Notes: generated by a model from the sequence alone, not told the origin. A stretch of 64,000 nt of DNA from Rana temporaria (GCF_905171775.1 NC_053501.1:21078512-21142511), one strand, 5' to 3'; shown: positions 1 through 12,539, numbered from the stretch's first letter. Numbers and translations are program-made.

Positions 1-138
1 ATTTCCTCGCCGAGCTCCTCGTCGGCTTCCTCGGCCGAAAGTGTACACACGACCAGTTTCCTCGGCAGAATTCAGCCAGAAACTAGGTCGGAAGCTGAAT
101 TCTGCCGAGGAAACTGGTCGTGTGTACGGGGCCTCAGA
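1..138. repeat. Palindromic MITE fragment, 'cgtacacacgacc' family (right part)
   Basis: The window opens inside a palindromic element. 'gtacacacgaccagtttcct' near 45-65 is mirrored by 'aggaaactggtcgtgtgtac' near 108-127, followed by the family end 'ggcctcag'. The same cctcg/cgagg-rich motifs and 'cgtgtgtac' ends recur in complete copies at about 47.3, 50.4 and 56.4 kb. The left part lies outside the window. It is a non-autonomous DNA element with no coding capacity. Confidence 0.7.
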
Positions 139-283
139 GGAGAATCCCGTCATTTACCCCATCAGGGTTATGCGGCCAGCCTCTCCTCCAATCATGGAGT
201 TCTTCCTGCCGCGTTCAGCAGATGGAATGCTCCATAACCCACCACAGACAGAATCTTATGAATATGCAGCAATGCGTAATAAA
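139..283. other. Short stretch without recognised feature
   Basis: Sequence between the MITE fragment and the Tc1 terminal repeat. I see no coding or RNA signal. Confidence 0.4.
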
Positions 284-1434
284 CACTCACCCGCCACTTT
301 ATTAGGTACACCTTGCTAGTACCCGGTTGGACCCTTTTTTGCCTTCCAAACGGCCTTCATTCTTCGTGGCATAGATTCAACAAGGTGATGGAATCATTCC
401 TCAGAGATTTTGGTCCATAGTGACATGATAACCTTACACAGTTGCTGCAAATTTGTCGGCTGCTAATCCATGATGAGAATCTCCAGAAGGATCTCTATTG
501 GATGAGATGTGGTGACTGTGGAGGCCATTGGAGTACAGTGACCTCATTGTCCAGTGGTGAGATGATTGGAGCTTTGTGACATGGTACATTATCCTGCTGG
601 AAGGAGCCATCAGAAAATGGGGACACTGTAGTCATAAAGGGATGGACATGGTCAGCAACAATACTCAGGTAGGCCGTGGCATTTATACTAAGGGGCCCTA
701 AATGTGTGCCAAGAAAATATTCATCACACCATTACACCACAACCAGCCTAAACCGGTGATACAAGACAGGATGGATCCATGCTTTCATGTTGTTTACGCC
801 AAATTCTGACCCCATCATCTGAATGTCACAGCTCAAATTGAGAACAGGCAACGTTTTTTCCAATATTCTGTTGTCCAATTTTGGTGATCCTGTGCGAATT
901 GTAGCCTCACTTTCCTGTTCTTAGCTGACAGGAGTGTCATGAGGTGTGGTATTCTGCTGCTGTAGCCCATCTGCTACAAGGTTCAATGTGTAGTGCATTC
1001 AGAGATAGTGTTCTGCATACCTTGGTTGTAACGAGTGGTTATTTGAGGTCCTGTAGCCTTTCTATCATCTCAAACCAGTCTGCCTATTCTCCTCTGACCT
1101 CAACAATGCATTTTCCTCCACACAACTGGATATTTTCTTTTTTTCGGACCATTCTCTATAAACCCGAGAGATGGTTATACGTGAAAATCCCGGTAGATCA
1201 GCAGTTTATTTAAATACTCAGGCCAGCCCGTCTGGCACGAATATCATTGCTACGTTCAAAGTCACTTAAATGCCCTTTCTTCCTCATTCTGACGCTCAGT
1301 TTGAACTTCGGCAAGTCGCCTTCACCGCGCCTAGATGCCTAAATGCATTGAGTTGCTGCCATGTGATTGGCCGATTAGCAATTTGTGTTACCAAGCAATG
1401 GAACAGGTGTAACTAATAAAGTTGCAGATGAGTG
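284..1434 (-). pseudogene. Tc1/mariner (Tc1-like) transposon with dead transposase
   Basis: Ends are matching inverted repeats. The left has 'ccactttattaggtacacc' (293-311) and the right, read on the other strand, begins 'cactcatctgcaactttatt' and continues to 'ttacacc'. Read on the minus strand, the interior still spells Tc1 transposase motifs, such as HPFMTT and QDNVPCHKA (second catalytic Asp) around 560-660 and QWPPQSP near 515-535. The first Asp region is shortened. The NPIEHLWD block holding the third acidic residue is broken by a stop near 500. It would have been a DDE cut-and-paste transposase of about 340 residues and is now a decayed copy. Confidence 0.9.
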
Positions 1435-2144
1435 GTATATGGACATCGAGGCCGCCATATTTGACCACTGCATAATCAGATTTTAATTGTCTCTTTGTCA
1501 TTCTTTGATGTTCTTTTTCACAATACAGGTCCAAGAACTGAAAACATCTAATGTTGTTTCAACTGTTGTTAAGCAGGCGATGAGACAAACACAGAGCTCC
1601 CTCTAGTGGTTAATCTAGAAATCTCTATATTTAATACAACAACAAAAATATGGTAAAGCAAGCATTAAAATAGGAAATGTACTGGGTCAAAAAACACATA
1701 AATACCAAAAATCTAATTTTTTTTAATTAATTTTAATAAATCATTTACTCAGTCATGATATAGTAAGGTATGTAAAACCAACTTTGACTTTGAATAATAT
1801 ATTGTAATTTCAAAATACTAAACATGTAAACATGTTGTATGTATAATTAGCCAGTAACACACCTCCTGTATTAGAGCTCCCCCACTTTGGATGAAGGAGC
1901 ACAGGGGCCACCTTTGGACAGGAGCGTTGTCAGTCTGGGGGGAGGTGAGTGTAAAATGTACTGGCAGATTTAGATACACTAACAAATTGTAGCCAAACTC
2001 CAGCTAACACTTTATAATCAGTTACAGCAAACTTTTTTTTTTCTTTTGAGATAAAAGTTTTACATGAATAAATAAAAGATGATCCTTGTAAGCACTTCTG
2101 TCAGTGGTAAATGGTTTGCCTGTTCCATTGAAAAACAACAAACC
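1435..2144. other. AT-rich DNA, nothing recognised
   Basis: About 700 bp of AT-rich sequence with runs of A and T. No open frame with family similarity, no terminal repeats and no RNA gene seen. Confidence 0.4.
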
Positions 2145-2567
2145 GAGGCCGCGTACTCGCGGTCGGTCCAAACCGATGAAAACGGCCTTAAGTCCAGTTT
2201 CATCGGTCAAAACCGACCGTGTGTAAGGCCCATCGGTCCGTTGTCCTTCAGTCCAAAATTTTAAAACATGCTTTAAAATCGAACCGATGGACCGCTGCCC
2301 GATCGGTCCAAACCGATGGTTAGTACAGAAAGCATCGGTTCAAAACCCGCGTATGCTCAGAATCAAGTCGACGCATGCTTGGAAGCATTGAACTTCGTTT
2401 TTTTCAGCACGTTGTGTGTTTTACGTCACCGCGTTCTGACCCGATCGGTTTTTGGAACGATGGTGTGTACGCACATCAGACCATCAGGCCACTTCAGCGG
2501 TGAACCGATGGAAATGGCCCGTCGGACCATTCTCATAGTTTTGGAACGACCGTGTGTACGCGGCCTC
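2145..2567. repeat. Palindromic MITE ending in 'gaggccgcgtac'
   Basis: Left end 'gaggccgcgtactcgcggtc' is answered by right end 'gaccgtgtgtacgcggcctc'. The interior is built from repeated 'atcggt(c/t)caaaaccg' blocks in both orientations. Non-autonomous inverted-repeat element of about 420 bp. Apparent ORFs here are reflections of the palindrome. Confidence 0.8.
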
Positions 2568-2640
2568 ACTGTCTGGATCATTAGGTGAAGATACAAAAAA
2601 TAAAGCCTAAAAAATAAAACAAATGCATCTACTACATCTA

Positions 2641-2921
2641 ATGCCGCATACAGACGGTCGTTTTTTGTGATGAAAAAAAACGACGTTTTTTAAAACGTCA
2701 TTTAAAATGATCGTGTGTGGGGGAAAACGTTGTTTTATGTCTTCTGAAAAACGACAAAAAAAAATTCGAACATGCTCGAATTTTTTGTGTCGTTTTTCAA
2801 AAACGATGGTGTGTAGGCAATGTCGTTTTTGAAAATGATGTTTCAAAAACGTCGTTTTATTTCATGATTTAAAACGTCGTTTTTTTTTTCATCACAAAAA
2901 ACGACCGTCTGTACGCGGCAT
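2641..2921. repeat. Palindromic MITE, 'atgccgcatacagacggtcg'
   Basis: Nearly the whole 281 bp forms one hairpin. The left end 'atgccgcatacagacggtcg' mirrors the right end 'cgaccgtctgtacgcggcat', and the arms contain complementary 'aaaacgacgtttt' motifs. Complete non-autonomous element without coding capacity. Confidence 0.85.
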
Positions 2922-4822
2922 AAGAATTGGTAAGCTCCAATATAAGAAAGGTTTGCTTTTTGGTCTAATACTACTTTAAAACTATATCATTTTTTTTTAA
3001 TGTTTCTGAAACATCACAAACTTGCAAACCAAAAAAAGATAAATAATTTGCTGCCCATTTTCCAGGCTTATTAAATTATAAAATATAGTATGAAATGAAA
3101 TATAAACCTTGAAATGTTATTGAATAAGCATAACGCTCCTTTCTCCAGAAAGCAAACATGAATGTGCATAGGGTAATAACTCATATAAACCAATCAAAAA
3201 TCACCTTTAATTCATCTTGCTGCAGAAACAATCTAATTGGTTGGTGTGGGTAATTGCTTTTTGAACACTTTCATTAATGTCTCCTGCTTTATTAAATGAG
3301 CCTGGATACATACCTGAACATGGCTGTCATTTTGCTATATATTGCTTTAATCTCCATGTTCTTCATCATCCAAGTTTTTCCTGTAATTGAGGTTTTAATG
3401 GTACAGCCCAGAGTTCATATCTGCTTCTGACACCAATAGGCATAACGATATCCTTTGCAATAAATCCAATATAGCTGGCTATATACCTCAAATAAAGCCC
3501 CATCATTTCATTTCCCACAATGCATGCACAAGGGGTCTCCTTCCCCAATGAAAGTCCAATAAGAAACAAAGGTGCAGACACGTGTGAATCCTCTGAAATC
3601 TTCTTTTTTTTTTATGTATCAATATTTTTATTGTTTTTTTGAAAAAGGGAAAGGCATACAGAACAGAAAATATTCCAAAGAAAACAACCTCGCCGCATCT
3701 ACATATTACAAATACAGAAATATAACATATACCTTATTCTATCCATAAGTGTAATTGGACGGTTATTCCTATATTCTCTGTATCCCTATCTCCCGTTTAC
3801 AATACTTCTTCAACCAAAGGAAAAACAAAACAAAAAAAAAACATAATATTCCCCCCCCCCCCCCCCCTGTTCCCTGAGATGTGCGGCACCGAGTCTTATA
3901 GAAAAGTCCCTTTATAGTCATATTCAAATTTCCAATTTTCTTTATTATAGCTTACAAGTGACACATAAAAAAACAAGCATTGCTGACGCATTTCAGCCTG
4001 AAAGGGCCCTAATCACAGCTCAATATTCTGTGCAAGTCATTACATGATAGAGTCCAAGTCAGGAAAATCATTCAATCAACATCCCAGTTGGATATGTACG
4101 TCCCCACATGGTTACTAGATTATAAGAAATTGGACTGATGGGACATTTAATGTAGCTTCTAAAGGATACTGAAAATTAAATTGCATAAATAAAAGTCAAA
4201 TTCAACACTCACCTGACATCCAGACTGGATCCTAATGTGAAGTGGTAAGTCTTCAAACACTGCGTACCTGCATGTGCACCTGTTTATTTCAAAAGAATAT
4301 ATCACCATTGAAAAGTTTACTTAAGCAAAACTCCAACTACTCAATATTCCGTATTAAAAAAAAGAAAAAAAAAAAAGTAAAAGAAAAAAAAGTCTCGCTC
4401 TCTCCTTCTCTCTCTGGAAACAGCTGTGATCCTAAAGTGTAGTGCCAGTTGGCAAAGACAAAGCTGACTGCCAATTGTAGCATATTGAACTCAAACTTCT
4501 CTTGAGCAGCAAGAGTTTCAAGAAGAATTAAGTGAAACTTCACAGAATGTTATCAGATTGTAACTTTAAAATAGAACGAGCCAAATGGTTATTAAAATTC
4601 ATATAAGGGTCTGTGTATAAATTAAATAAAATGTTCAGTTATTTGCAATTAGATTGCAAGCTTTTCTGAAGCGTTATTTCAGTGTTTTAGTAGAAATTTT
4701 AATTAGATGCAAACCCAATGGCTTAAATCAAAGTTTTAACATGTTCATATTATTTTAACACATATTTTTAACAGCTAGTGTCATTTCAAAAGTTCTTTTT
4801 TTAATCTGTTTAAAGTGGTCTA
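2922..4822. other. Mostly unique-looking intergenic DNA with a 17-C run
   Basis: No gene recognised. Contains an uninterrupted C17 run at 3851-3867, an A-rich stretch at 4357-4391, and T-rich DNA at 3603-3640 that could be the reversed tail of an old retroposon (weak). The remainder is ordinary AT-rich sequence. Confidence 0.4.
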
Positions 4823-5078
4823 AGGCCCCTTTCACACTTGTGTGACTTGTTCTGCGACTTGGGACTGCAAAGTCACATGACTAGTTGTATCCCATGATTT
4901 ACAAGGAGTACCATTCAAATCTGTGCAACTTCAAGTCGCAGCGACTTATAAGTAGTCCCTGCACTAGTTAGGTCTGACTTTGATGTGACTTGAGATCCAA
5001 AGACCTCAAGATAACACAGGCATTGCTTCAAGTCGCATTAAAATTGCGTCAAAGTTCAATGGAGACTACAAGTGGTTG
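4823..5078. repeat. MITE fragment, 'cctttcacacttgtg' family
   Basis: Begins 'aggcccctttcacacttgtg' and carries repeats of 'aagtcgcagcgactt' type. Resembles the complete element at 21606-21881 ('cccttttacactggtgcg' ... 'cagtgtgaacggggggc'). The right terminus is not clear. Confidence 0.5.
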
Positions 5079-5522
5079 TTTAAACACAAACATATTATAC
5101 AGACATGGACCACTGTTTTTAACATCAGAAAACCCGCTTTAACCACTTGCTGACCATATCATTTAGATATACGGGGGACAAAGTGGCACGGCTGCACCGG
5201 ATCACATACCTAGTACATGATCTGACACTTTTGGGTCTGGGGCACGTATGCTGGCGGCCCTCTCCTGCTGTGATTAAACACAGTGGGAGCTGATCGGCGG
5301 GAACCTCGGACTCTATGTCCAGCGCCCCCCCCCGCCGATCCTTTAGTACAGTGGGAGAACAGAGGTAAACAATGCAGACTGCTATTCTGTCACTACAGAA
5401 GGCAAAGATCCTGTGTTTCTGCAAAGCAGGGACACGGACCTATGCTATCCCCTAGTACAAACACCTCCAACATCATTTATATTGCAAAAAATAAAAAAAA
5501 ACAGTGGTGATCAAATACCACT

Positions 5523-6860
5523 GAGGCTACTTTCACACTCAGGCACTTTACAGGCATATTAAGCGCTAAAAACTGTGCTTGCAAAGCGCCTCTCCTGTCA
5601 CTCCAGGGTGAAAGCCAGAGTGCTTTCACACTGGAGCGGTGTGCTTGCAGGATGTTAACCACTTAAGACCCGGACCAAAATGCTGCTAAAGGACCTGGCC
5701 AGGTTTTGCGATTCGGAACTGCGTCGCTTTAACAGACAATTGCGCGGTCATGCAACGTGGCTCCCAAACAAAATTGGCGTCCTTTTTTTCCCACAAATAG
5801 AGCTTTCTTTTGGTGGTATTTGATCACCTCTGCGGTTTTTATTTTTTGCGTTATAAACAAAAATAGAGCGACAATTTTGAAAAAAAAGCAATATTTTTTA
5901 CTTTTTGCTATAATAAAAATCCCCCAAAAATATATAAAAAAATTTGTCCTCAGTTTAGGCCGATACGTATTCTTCTACCTATTTTTGGTAAAAAAAAAAA
6001 TCGCAATAAGCGTTTATCGGTTGGTTTGCGCAAAATTTATAGCGTTTACAAAATAGGGGATAGTTTTATTGCATTTTTATAAAAATTTTTTTTTTTACTA
6101 CTAATGGCGGCGATCAACAATTTTTTTCGTGACTGCGACATTATGGCGGACACTTCGGACAATTTTGACACATTTTTGGGACCATTGTCATTTTCACAGT
6201 AAAAAATGCATTTAAAATTCATTGTTTATTGTGAAAATGACAGTTGCAGTTTGGGAGTTAACCACAGGGGGCGCTGATGGGTTTATGTGTTCCCTGAAGT
6301 GTGTTTACAACTGTAGGGGGGGTGTGGCTGTAGGAGTGATGTCATCGATTGTGTCCCCCTATAAAAGGGATGACACGATCGATGCAGCCGCCACAGTGAA
6401 GAACGGGGAAGCCGTGTTTACACGCGGCTCTCCCCGTTCTTCAGCTCCGGGGACCGATCGCGGGACTCCAGCGGCGATCGGGTCCGCGGGTCCCGGAGCT
6501 TCGGGTACTAGTACAGGACGTACCTGTACATACATGTGCCCAGCCGTGCCATTCTGCCGACGTATATGTGCAGGAAGCGGTCCTTAAGTGGTTAAAAAAA
6601 GTCCTGTAAGCAGCATCTTTGGGGCGGTTTAGGAGCAGTGTATACACCGCTCCTAAACGCCCCTGCCCATTGAAATGAATGGGCACCGCTGCCGAAGCCC
6701 CTGCAAAGCGTTTCAGCAGCGGCACTTTGCGGGCGCTATTAACCCCTTCTTCGACCACTAGCGGGGGTTAAAGGCGGCCCACTAGTGACCGAAAAGTGCT
6801 GCTAAAACAATGGTAAAGCGTCGCTAAAACTTTACCACTGACGCTCTCACCACCCCAGTG
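5523..6860. mobile_element. Inverted-repeat element ('ggctactttcacactcaggc'), nested in family B
   Basis: Left end 'ggctactttcacactcaggc' is imperfectly mirrored by 'ccccagtgtgaaattgcccc' near 6853-6873. The interior repeats 'gtgctttcacactggagcgg' and 'ccgctcctaaacgcccctgc' motifs. It is itself split by a second family B element at 5655-6595. Confidence 0.6.
5655..6595. mobile_element. TTAA-flanked MITE (family B), innermost insertion
   Basis: Bounded by TTAA at 5655-5658 and 6592-6595. Terminal inverted repeats are 'ccacttaagacccggacc' (left) and 'ggtccttaagtgg' (right). Internal family signature 'tcttttggtggtatttgatc' and 'gataaacgcttattgcga'-type motifs are present. About 940 bp, no transposase. 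Confidence 0.85.
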
Positions 6861-7008
6861 TGAAATTGCCCCAAAAAAAGTTATATTTGTGTGGGAAAAA
6901 AAAGTATATAAATGTTGTTTGGGTACAGTGTGGCATGACCACACAATTATCATTTACAGTAGCATAGTGCCAAATAGCAAAAAATAGCCTGGTCATTAAG
7001 GGGGTAAA

Positions 7009-8808
7009 ACCGAAGCTCACTGTTAAAGGCTGAGTTTGGCCCGTCCAACATTTACCAAGAATGGACAAAAGAACCTCCTTTGGACACCAGTTAGGAGCTA
7101 GCAGATCATACCCTGTCCTTTATGGGTGGAGCTCTGCTTACAGTACACATAGGCTTTGTTTACGAGTCTCAGCCGCGGGTGATGTGACCGTACAATTCAC
7201 AATGTTTACCTCTAAGGATGCTTTTAGTATTCAGAAACACACTTATTTTTTTCAACTTTATGAAGTTAATATGTTTTTCCTGCAGGTAAATTGCTACACA
7301 ATAGTTGGGCTAATAGAAGAAAATTTCCTGGTTAATCACAAAGCACTAGATTAAGTTAATACAGCCGTTGAATGGAACAGGTGGCAAAACAATGCTGCAT
7401 TTTAATTTCATTTATTAGGGAAAACAGTGGCGAGTCATGTACTTTCATCGGTCCATACACTGAAAACATTCCAACCTGACAGCGGATTGTTTCTCATGAA
7501 TACATTTTCAGGTTAACCCCCTGACTGCCATTAAAGGAGCAAAGAAGGCAAAATACAAATGTATGTAATAATTATGCAAAGAGGTCAGCTGTATTACCTG
7601 TGTCTGCTTGGAAGAAAAAGATAATGGTTTGTGCCCACAACAGAAACCTTTCTGCGCCTTGACGCTGTTCCTATGGTCAAAGCTCCATTTAGCCATTACA
7701 CACAATGATTCCACAGTGAAACCTTCTTCCCCCCATTTTGGTTGACACACTGCTAGTAAACAGAAACAAGTGCTTTTTACAAACAAAATTTAAAAAGTCT
7801 ATATAACCATTATATAATAATGGAACTTCCCCTTTATAGTGCCGTCGTACGTGTTGTACGTCACCGCGCTTTGCGCAATAATTTTTTTTCACGATCGTGT
7901 GTATGCACGGCAGGCTTGAGAGGAATCACGTTGACATGAATAACGGTCGTGTGTACGCGGCATTAGGGCTCGTTCACTATGAGCAGCGACTTGCGGTTTT
8001 CCACACTGAATAAACAACAGTCACTGCAAGGGCACATAGAAAACAATTGTTGTTTTACAAATACTACATTGCTTTCTATTGCATGAAGGATGTACTGTGT
8101 AGATTCTTACAGTCACAGGCTACCCCAAACATGGCAAACAAGATGTCAAAGTGTAGCAAATGCAGAAAAACACGCGGCTATAAAAACATGCAAAGTATAA
8201 ATAGACACTTGGACTTCTTTGTTTGACTAGGGCAGTCCACTGAATGGAAAGGAATACCTTATTCGTTGCTCTTCAATAGTGTGAGTATGGCAAAGAGTTT
8301 CAAGGTATGTTTTATAGGTTATCTTTGTACTCCAAATGTTTTATTTCTGTCAGGTGCTTGGCTAATTCCTATTCATTCAATACTGTGAAAGCCATCTGCT
8401 CCCTCTAGTGTTCTTTTCCTGAAATTACAAGTGTTGTATGAGGTGTTTCATGTCAAAAGGCCATTTCCTTAATATTCAAGAACCACTATTAGGACATCCA
8501 ATGGAATTCCCAATCATGTGCAGCATGGAAATAATAAAAAAAAATAATATACAAATATTAATTTGTCATCCTTTTCTTTGCTGTTACTTCTCCTGAAGAT
8601 GTAGAACTTGGTTGATAGTGGATGGTCCAGAACTTCACATTGGGCTTTACTTATTGAAAAGCCTTAGGGCATGATTGTCCCACACTGTCTGTATTTTACC
8701 ACAGTAACCAAACACATGCAAAAAGTGCAGGGCGGTGTCAGACAGGCTGAGATAAAAGAAGGAAGTCCGCTGAAGAACTTATGGAATGAGTAAATTCCCA
8801 GAAACTAA
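7009..8808. other. Low-repeat intergenic DNA, with a MITE fragment near 7836-7970
   Basis: No gene recognised. A short fragment with 'gccgtcgtacgtgttgtacg' and 'ggtcgtgtgtacgcggcatt' (7841-7965) is a decayed palindromic MITE. Flanking sequence looks unique and moderately AT-rich. Confidence 0.4.
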
Positions 8809-9499
8809 GGGCCAGATTCACGTAGAATCGCGGCGGTGTAACGTATCCTAGATACGTTACACCGCCGCAATTTTTCATCGCAAGTGCCTGATTCACCAAG
8901 CACTTGCGATGAAAACCTACGCCGGCGGCCTCCGGCGCAAGGCGGGCCAATTTAAATGGGCGTGTGCCATTTAAATTAGGCGCGCTCCCGCGCCGGACCT
9001 ACTGCGCATGCTCCGTTTCTTAACTCCCGCCGTGCTTTGCGCGCCGTGACGTAATTTTTTTGAACGGCGACGCGCGTATCGTAATTCCGTATTCCCGGAC
9101 GGCTTACGCAAACGACGTTATTTTTTAAATTTCGACGCGGGAACGACGGCCATACTTTACACAGCAATACGATTGCTGTGTAAAGTTAAGGCACCCAAAA
9201 AAACGACTAACTTTGCGACGGGAAACTAGACTAGCGGCGACGTAGCGAACGCGAAAAAAACGTTGTGGATCGCCGTAACTCCTAATTTGCATACCCGACG
9301 CTGGTTTACGACGCAAACTCCCCCCAGCGGCGGCCGCGGTATTGCATCTTAAGATCCGACAGTGTAAAACAATTACACCTGTCGGATCTTATGGCTATCT
9401 ATGCGTAACTGATTCTATGAATCAGTCGCATTGATAGAAACAGAGATACGACGGCGTATCAGGAGATACGCCGTCGTATCTCATTTGTGAATCTGGCCC
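8809..9499. mobile_element. Palindromic element with GGGCCAGATTCAC ends (family K)
   Basis: Terminal inverted repeats 'gggccagattcacg' at the left and 'tttgtgaatctggccc' at the right. Subterminal 'tcgcggcggtgtaacgtatc' and 'ctacgccgtcgtatct'-like blocks occur in both arms. About 690 bp and rich in CpG. It shares ends with copies at 18.9, 25.5 and 42.5 kb. Non-autonomous. The superfamily is uncertain (Harbinger-like is possible). Confidence 0.85.
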
Positions 9500-10143
9500 C
9501 ATGATCTTGTGATCCTGCACACACAATGCTAAAAGTACAATCCAGCCACAACTGACCACTCAGCCCTGGCAGCTACAAGCTTCAGATTGTTAGACCTTGT
9601 TGACACAGGCACCCTACAGTGTAATCCCATGCAAGGCCATGTTTGCACACACAGGAATGCATAGATGTTCCATGTATCCCTGTGCAGACAGTCCCATTCA
9701 TGTCAATTGAAATGCACGGACACAGACGTTGCTTCTAATCTGACATCACCAATCTGACACTTTCTGCGTACGGAGCCATGCACCCACACACATGGCCAAT
9801 TGTGAGCAGTGGCTGAGTCCATAAAGCCGCTGCATCCCAATTGACATGAGTGAGTCTCAGTTTTCCCTTGGAAGATGCCCCATCGGACGGAACGCACAGG
9901 GCGGAGCCTAGCAGTGAGGTCATCACATCCGTTCGGAAAGCTGGCAGGCTTCTGCTTCTGTTTTTTTATTTGCTTGTGAGTACATACGATTACTTTTTGA
10001 AATAAACAGTTTTGGAAAGCGCTTCACTATTGGCATGCCCTTGCTCTTTCCATGTGGTTTGAATGATATTATCTGGGTTATAAGGAAGCAAATTTAGAAA
10101 GGATTCAAGTATTACTCTGGAAACTGAGGTGGCTGTAGAATGT
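9500..10143. other. Intergenic DNA, nothing recognised
   Basis: About 640 bp without convincing coding, RNA or terminal-repeat signals. Confidence 0.4.
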
Positions 10144-10551
10144 TTGTATGAACAAGGCCTAAAGACACACAAACCGAAAATCGGAAGTAAAATTCCGTCC
10201 GACAAACAATCTGCCGATTTTCAGGTTGTGCTTTTGACATCCGATTCTGATTTTTCGTATGACAAAAGCTGGATGTGCAGACTATAAAATTTGTCAGATG
10301 TAAACACGTCCGATTTTCATTTATTAGTAAGGTTTTTATCCAAATAATAAAAAAAAAAAACGTAAGAGCAAGAAAACGAAAGAACACATACAAAACTATT
10401 CAACATATTACGTCACTTCTGAAGTGGAATTCTGTGGTACGAGAAATTTTCGTACGGTGAGTAACCTCTTCTCTTTCAAAATTAGACTAACATGCAACAA
10501 AAAACGGACGGATGGTCATCGGAAAATCTGATCGTGTGTACGAGGCGTTTA
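10144..10551. repeat. MITE, 'cgtgtgtacgaggc' family (pseudo-palindromic)
   Basis: Left 'aggcctaaagacacacaaac' and right 'gatcgtgtgtacgaggcgtt' are degenerate inverted ends. The interior 'cgacaaaagctggatgtgca'-type block is shared with the fragment at 45410-45735, and the tail block with 29962-30150. No coding capacity. Confidence 0.65.
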
Positions 10552-10802
10552 GTCAGACATAAATACAGTGTAGTCTGAACACCATTTCTTCTCTCAGTTA
10601 GTTCCAAGTCTACGCTTAAGCCTCGTACACACGATAGGATTTTACGACAACAAATGTGTGATGGCAGGGTTTTGTCGGAAAATCTGACCGTTTGTACGCT
10701 CCATCGAACAATTATTGTTGGATTTTCCACCAACAAATGTTGGATAGCATGCCTTCAAATTTTTAACAAATGTGTGCTGTCGAATTATACGATCGTGTGT
10801 AC

Positions 10803-11347
10803 TAGGGGTGCAACGGATCAGTGGGGGGCCACTGTACCAAAAGAAGGGGGGCCACTGTACCAAAAGAAGGGGGGTCACTGTACCAAAAGAAGGGGGGTCA
10901 CTGTACCGAGAGAAGGGGGGTCACTGTACCGAGAGGAGGGGGGGGGGGTCACTGTACCGAGAGGAGGGGGGGTCACTGTACCGAGAGGAGGGGGTTTTGT
11001 GAAAAGAAATACACTTGGTAGGTGAAATAATTCAATCTTTATACCGAGAGGAGGGGGGGGTCACTGTACCGAGAGGAGGGGGTTTTGTGAAAAGAAATAC
11101 ACTTGGTAGGTGAAATAATTCAATCTTTATAGCAGTCACTGTACCGAGAGGAGGGGGTCACTGTACCGAGAGGAGGGGGGTGTCTGCACCGAGGGGGTAC
11201 TATAGTTGGTGGGGGGGGGGGGACATGTGGATATTACAGTGGGGGAGATTTTTTTTTTTTTTTGCCAATCCGAAAAATGATCCGATCCGTGACTCCTGAT
11301 CCGAGGAACGATCCGAACCATGAGTTTTTTGATCCGTTGCACCCCTA
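10803..11347. mobile_element. Non-autonomous hAT transposon with 8-bp target duplication
   Basis: Terminal inverted repeats 'taggggtgcaacggatca' (10803-10820) and 'tgatccgttgcacccct' (to 11347). The flanks are an exact 8-bp duplication, gtgtgtac, at 10795-10802 and 11348-11355, diagnostic of hAT. No transposase remains. The interior has been taken over by a G-rich minisatellite that includes two copies of a foreign 51-57 bp segment. Confidence 0.92.
10824..11190. repeat. G-rich minisatellite inside the hAT
   Basis: Units of about 20-27 bp of the form 'gtcactgtaccgagaggagg' plus a variable G run. The left units read 'ccaaaagaagg' in place of 'ccgagaggagg'. The array is interrupted twice, at 10993-11043 and 11081-11137, by the same unrelated AT-rich sequence. 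Confidence 0.9.
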
Positions 11348-11595
11348 GTGTGTACACAAGTCCGTCGGAATAAAAATCCAGTACAAACGCGCAGGCTCAG
11401 AAGCAGTGCTAACTTTAGCACAACATTAGAAGTTGCCCAAAGGGTGGCGCTAAAGAGCAGAAAAACCACATAGTTCCTGTTTGTTAGCCGACAAATGTTT
11501 TGCTGTCTGTATGCAGAAAAAGTTCACGGCCAACGCTCTTCAGACAAACTTCCAGGGCTTTGCCCGATGGAAATCCGATCGTGTGTATGAGGCTT

Positions 11596-12539
11596 TATAG
11601 TTCTTATAAACACTCATATTGCACATCAATCTGGAGACACACAGAAATTGCATGTTTGAAATGAAAGCACTCCTAAACAGAGTCAGATCATCCACAAGGC
11701 AGCCAGGAGACTAGAGCTTAGTGGATGTCCAGAAAGACCAGCTCCAATCTTCATGGTCCTTACAGTAAACAGGAGGGGGGGGGGGGGGGTAGTGCAGTTT
11801 GACAATGCTGTCACCTGTCTGGCATTTTACAAAGGGGGATGCACCTGTAGACAGTTGCGGTTTGACAAGGCCCTGCCAATACAGACAATGCAAGTTCTTG
11901 GTGTCTTCTGCAATCCTTATCAATGTCAATCAAGAGATGGGGGTAGCAAATCTGCCGCCTTCCCTAAGGCCCTATTTGGCCTTAGTCCATATTTATTTGT
12001 TAAAACACACTAAAACCACGCACAAGGGCGTAGAAATTAATTGTATGCATAGTCCAATTTGTTTTTTCTTTCTATAGAGCAGGGAAGGATTAGTATTAAA
12101 GTGATGGTAAATAATCCTATCTTGTAAAACAACCCATTCGGTTTAAAACCAAAATCAAAGGTAAAACATTTGTGTATAGATAATTAGATATATATAAAAA
12201 AATTATAATTAGTTTTTTCCTTTTTATAAGTAATCACATTCCCTCTGCTCTAAGCTGCATAAGAGCTGGGGGGGCAACAGGACACTGATCTTCCCAGTGA
12301 ATGGCTGTGCAGGGGGGGTGTCAGGACAAGTCTGATCATTGGAGGAGAGCAGGCTGAGTTCCCAGCATAGCTAGAGAACTGACCACGTTCAAGCAACGGG
12401 ACTGGCAAGATTACTAGTACATGGTATACAGCAGGCACATACAGTTTCATTTCAGGTTTTTATTGCTGTCTGTGTCCCCACTAGGTAGAATCACCATCAC
12501 TATTTGTTCCCACATCCATTATTATAGAGACAGAGGGAG
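11596..12539. other. Intergenic DNA with a 15-G run
   Basis: No gene recognised. G15 at 11775-11789 and AT-rich DNA around 12160-12230. The frames that open across this region show no family similarity. Confidence 0.4.

Larger units (their letters stand above)
5139..7008. mobile_element. TTAA-flanked MITE (family B, 'ttaaccacttgctgacc'), split by nested insertions
   Basis: Starts with TTAA (5139-5142) and 'accacttgctgacc'. Its left part runs to about 5522, ending inside the family motif 'gtgatcaaataccac'. The right part resumes near 6862 with 'tttgtgtgggaaaaaaa', then 'atagtgccaaatagcaaaaa' and a decayed end at about 7008. This order matches uninterrupted family B copies at 12704-13130 and 34639-35612. 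The 5523-6860 segment therefore inserted into it. TTAA targets and TTAA-adjacent inverted repeats suggest a piggyBac-type non-autonomous element. Confidence 0.7.
10619..11595. mobile_element. MITE, 'aagcctcgtacacacgat' family, host of a nested hAT
   Basis: Left end 'aagcctcgtacacacgatag' and right end 'ccgatcgtgtgtatgaggct' are inverted repeats. The element is interrupted at 10803 by a hAT element. Its right half shares 'agaagttgcccaaagggt' with a relative at about 60.86 kb. Confidence 0.8.
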
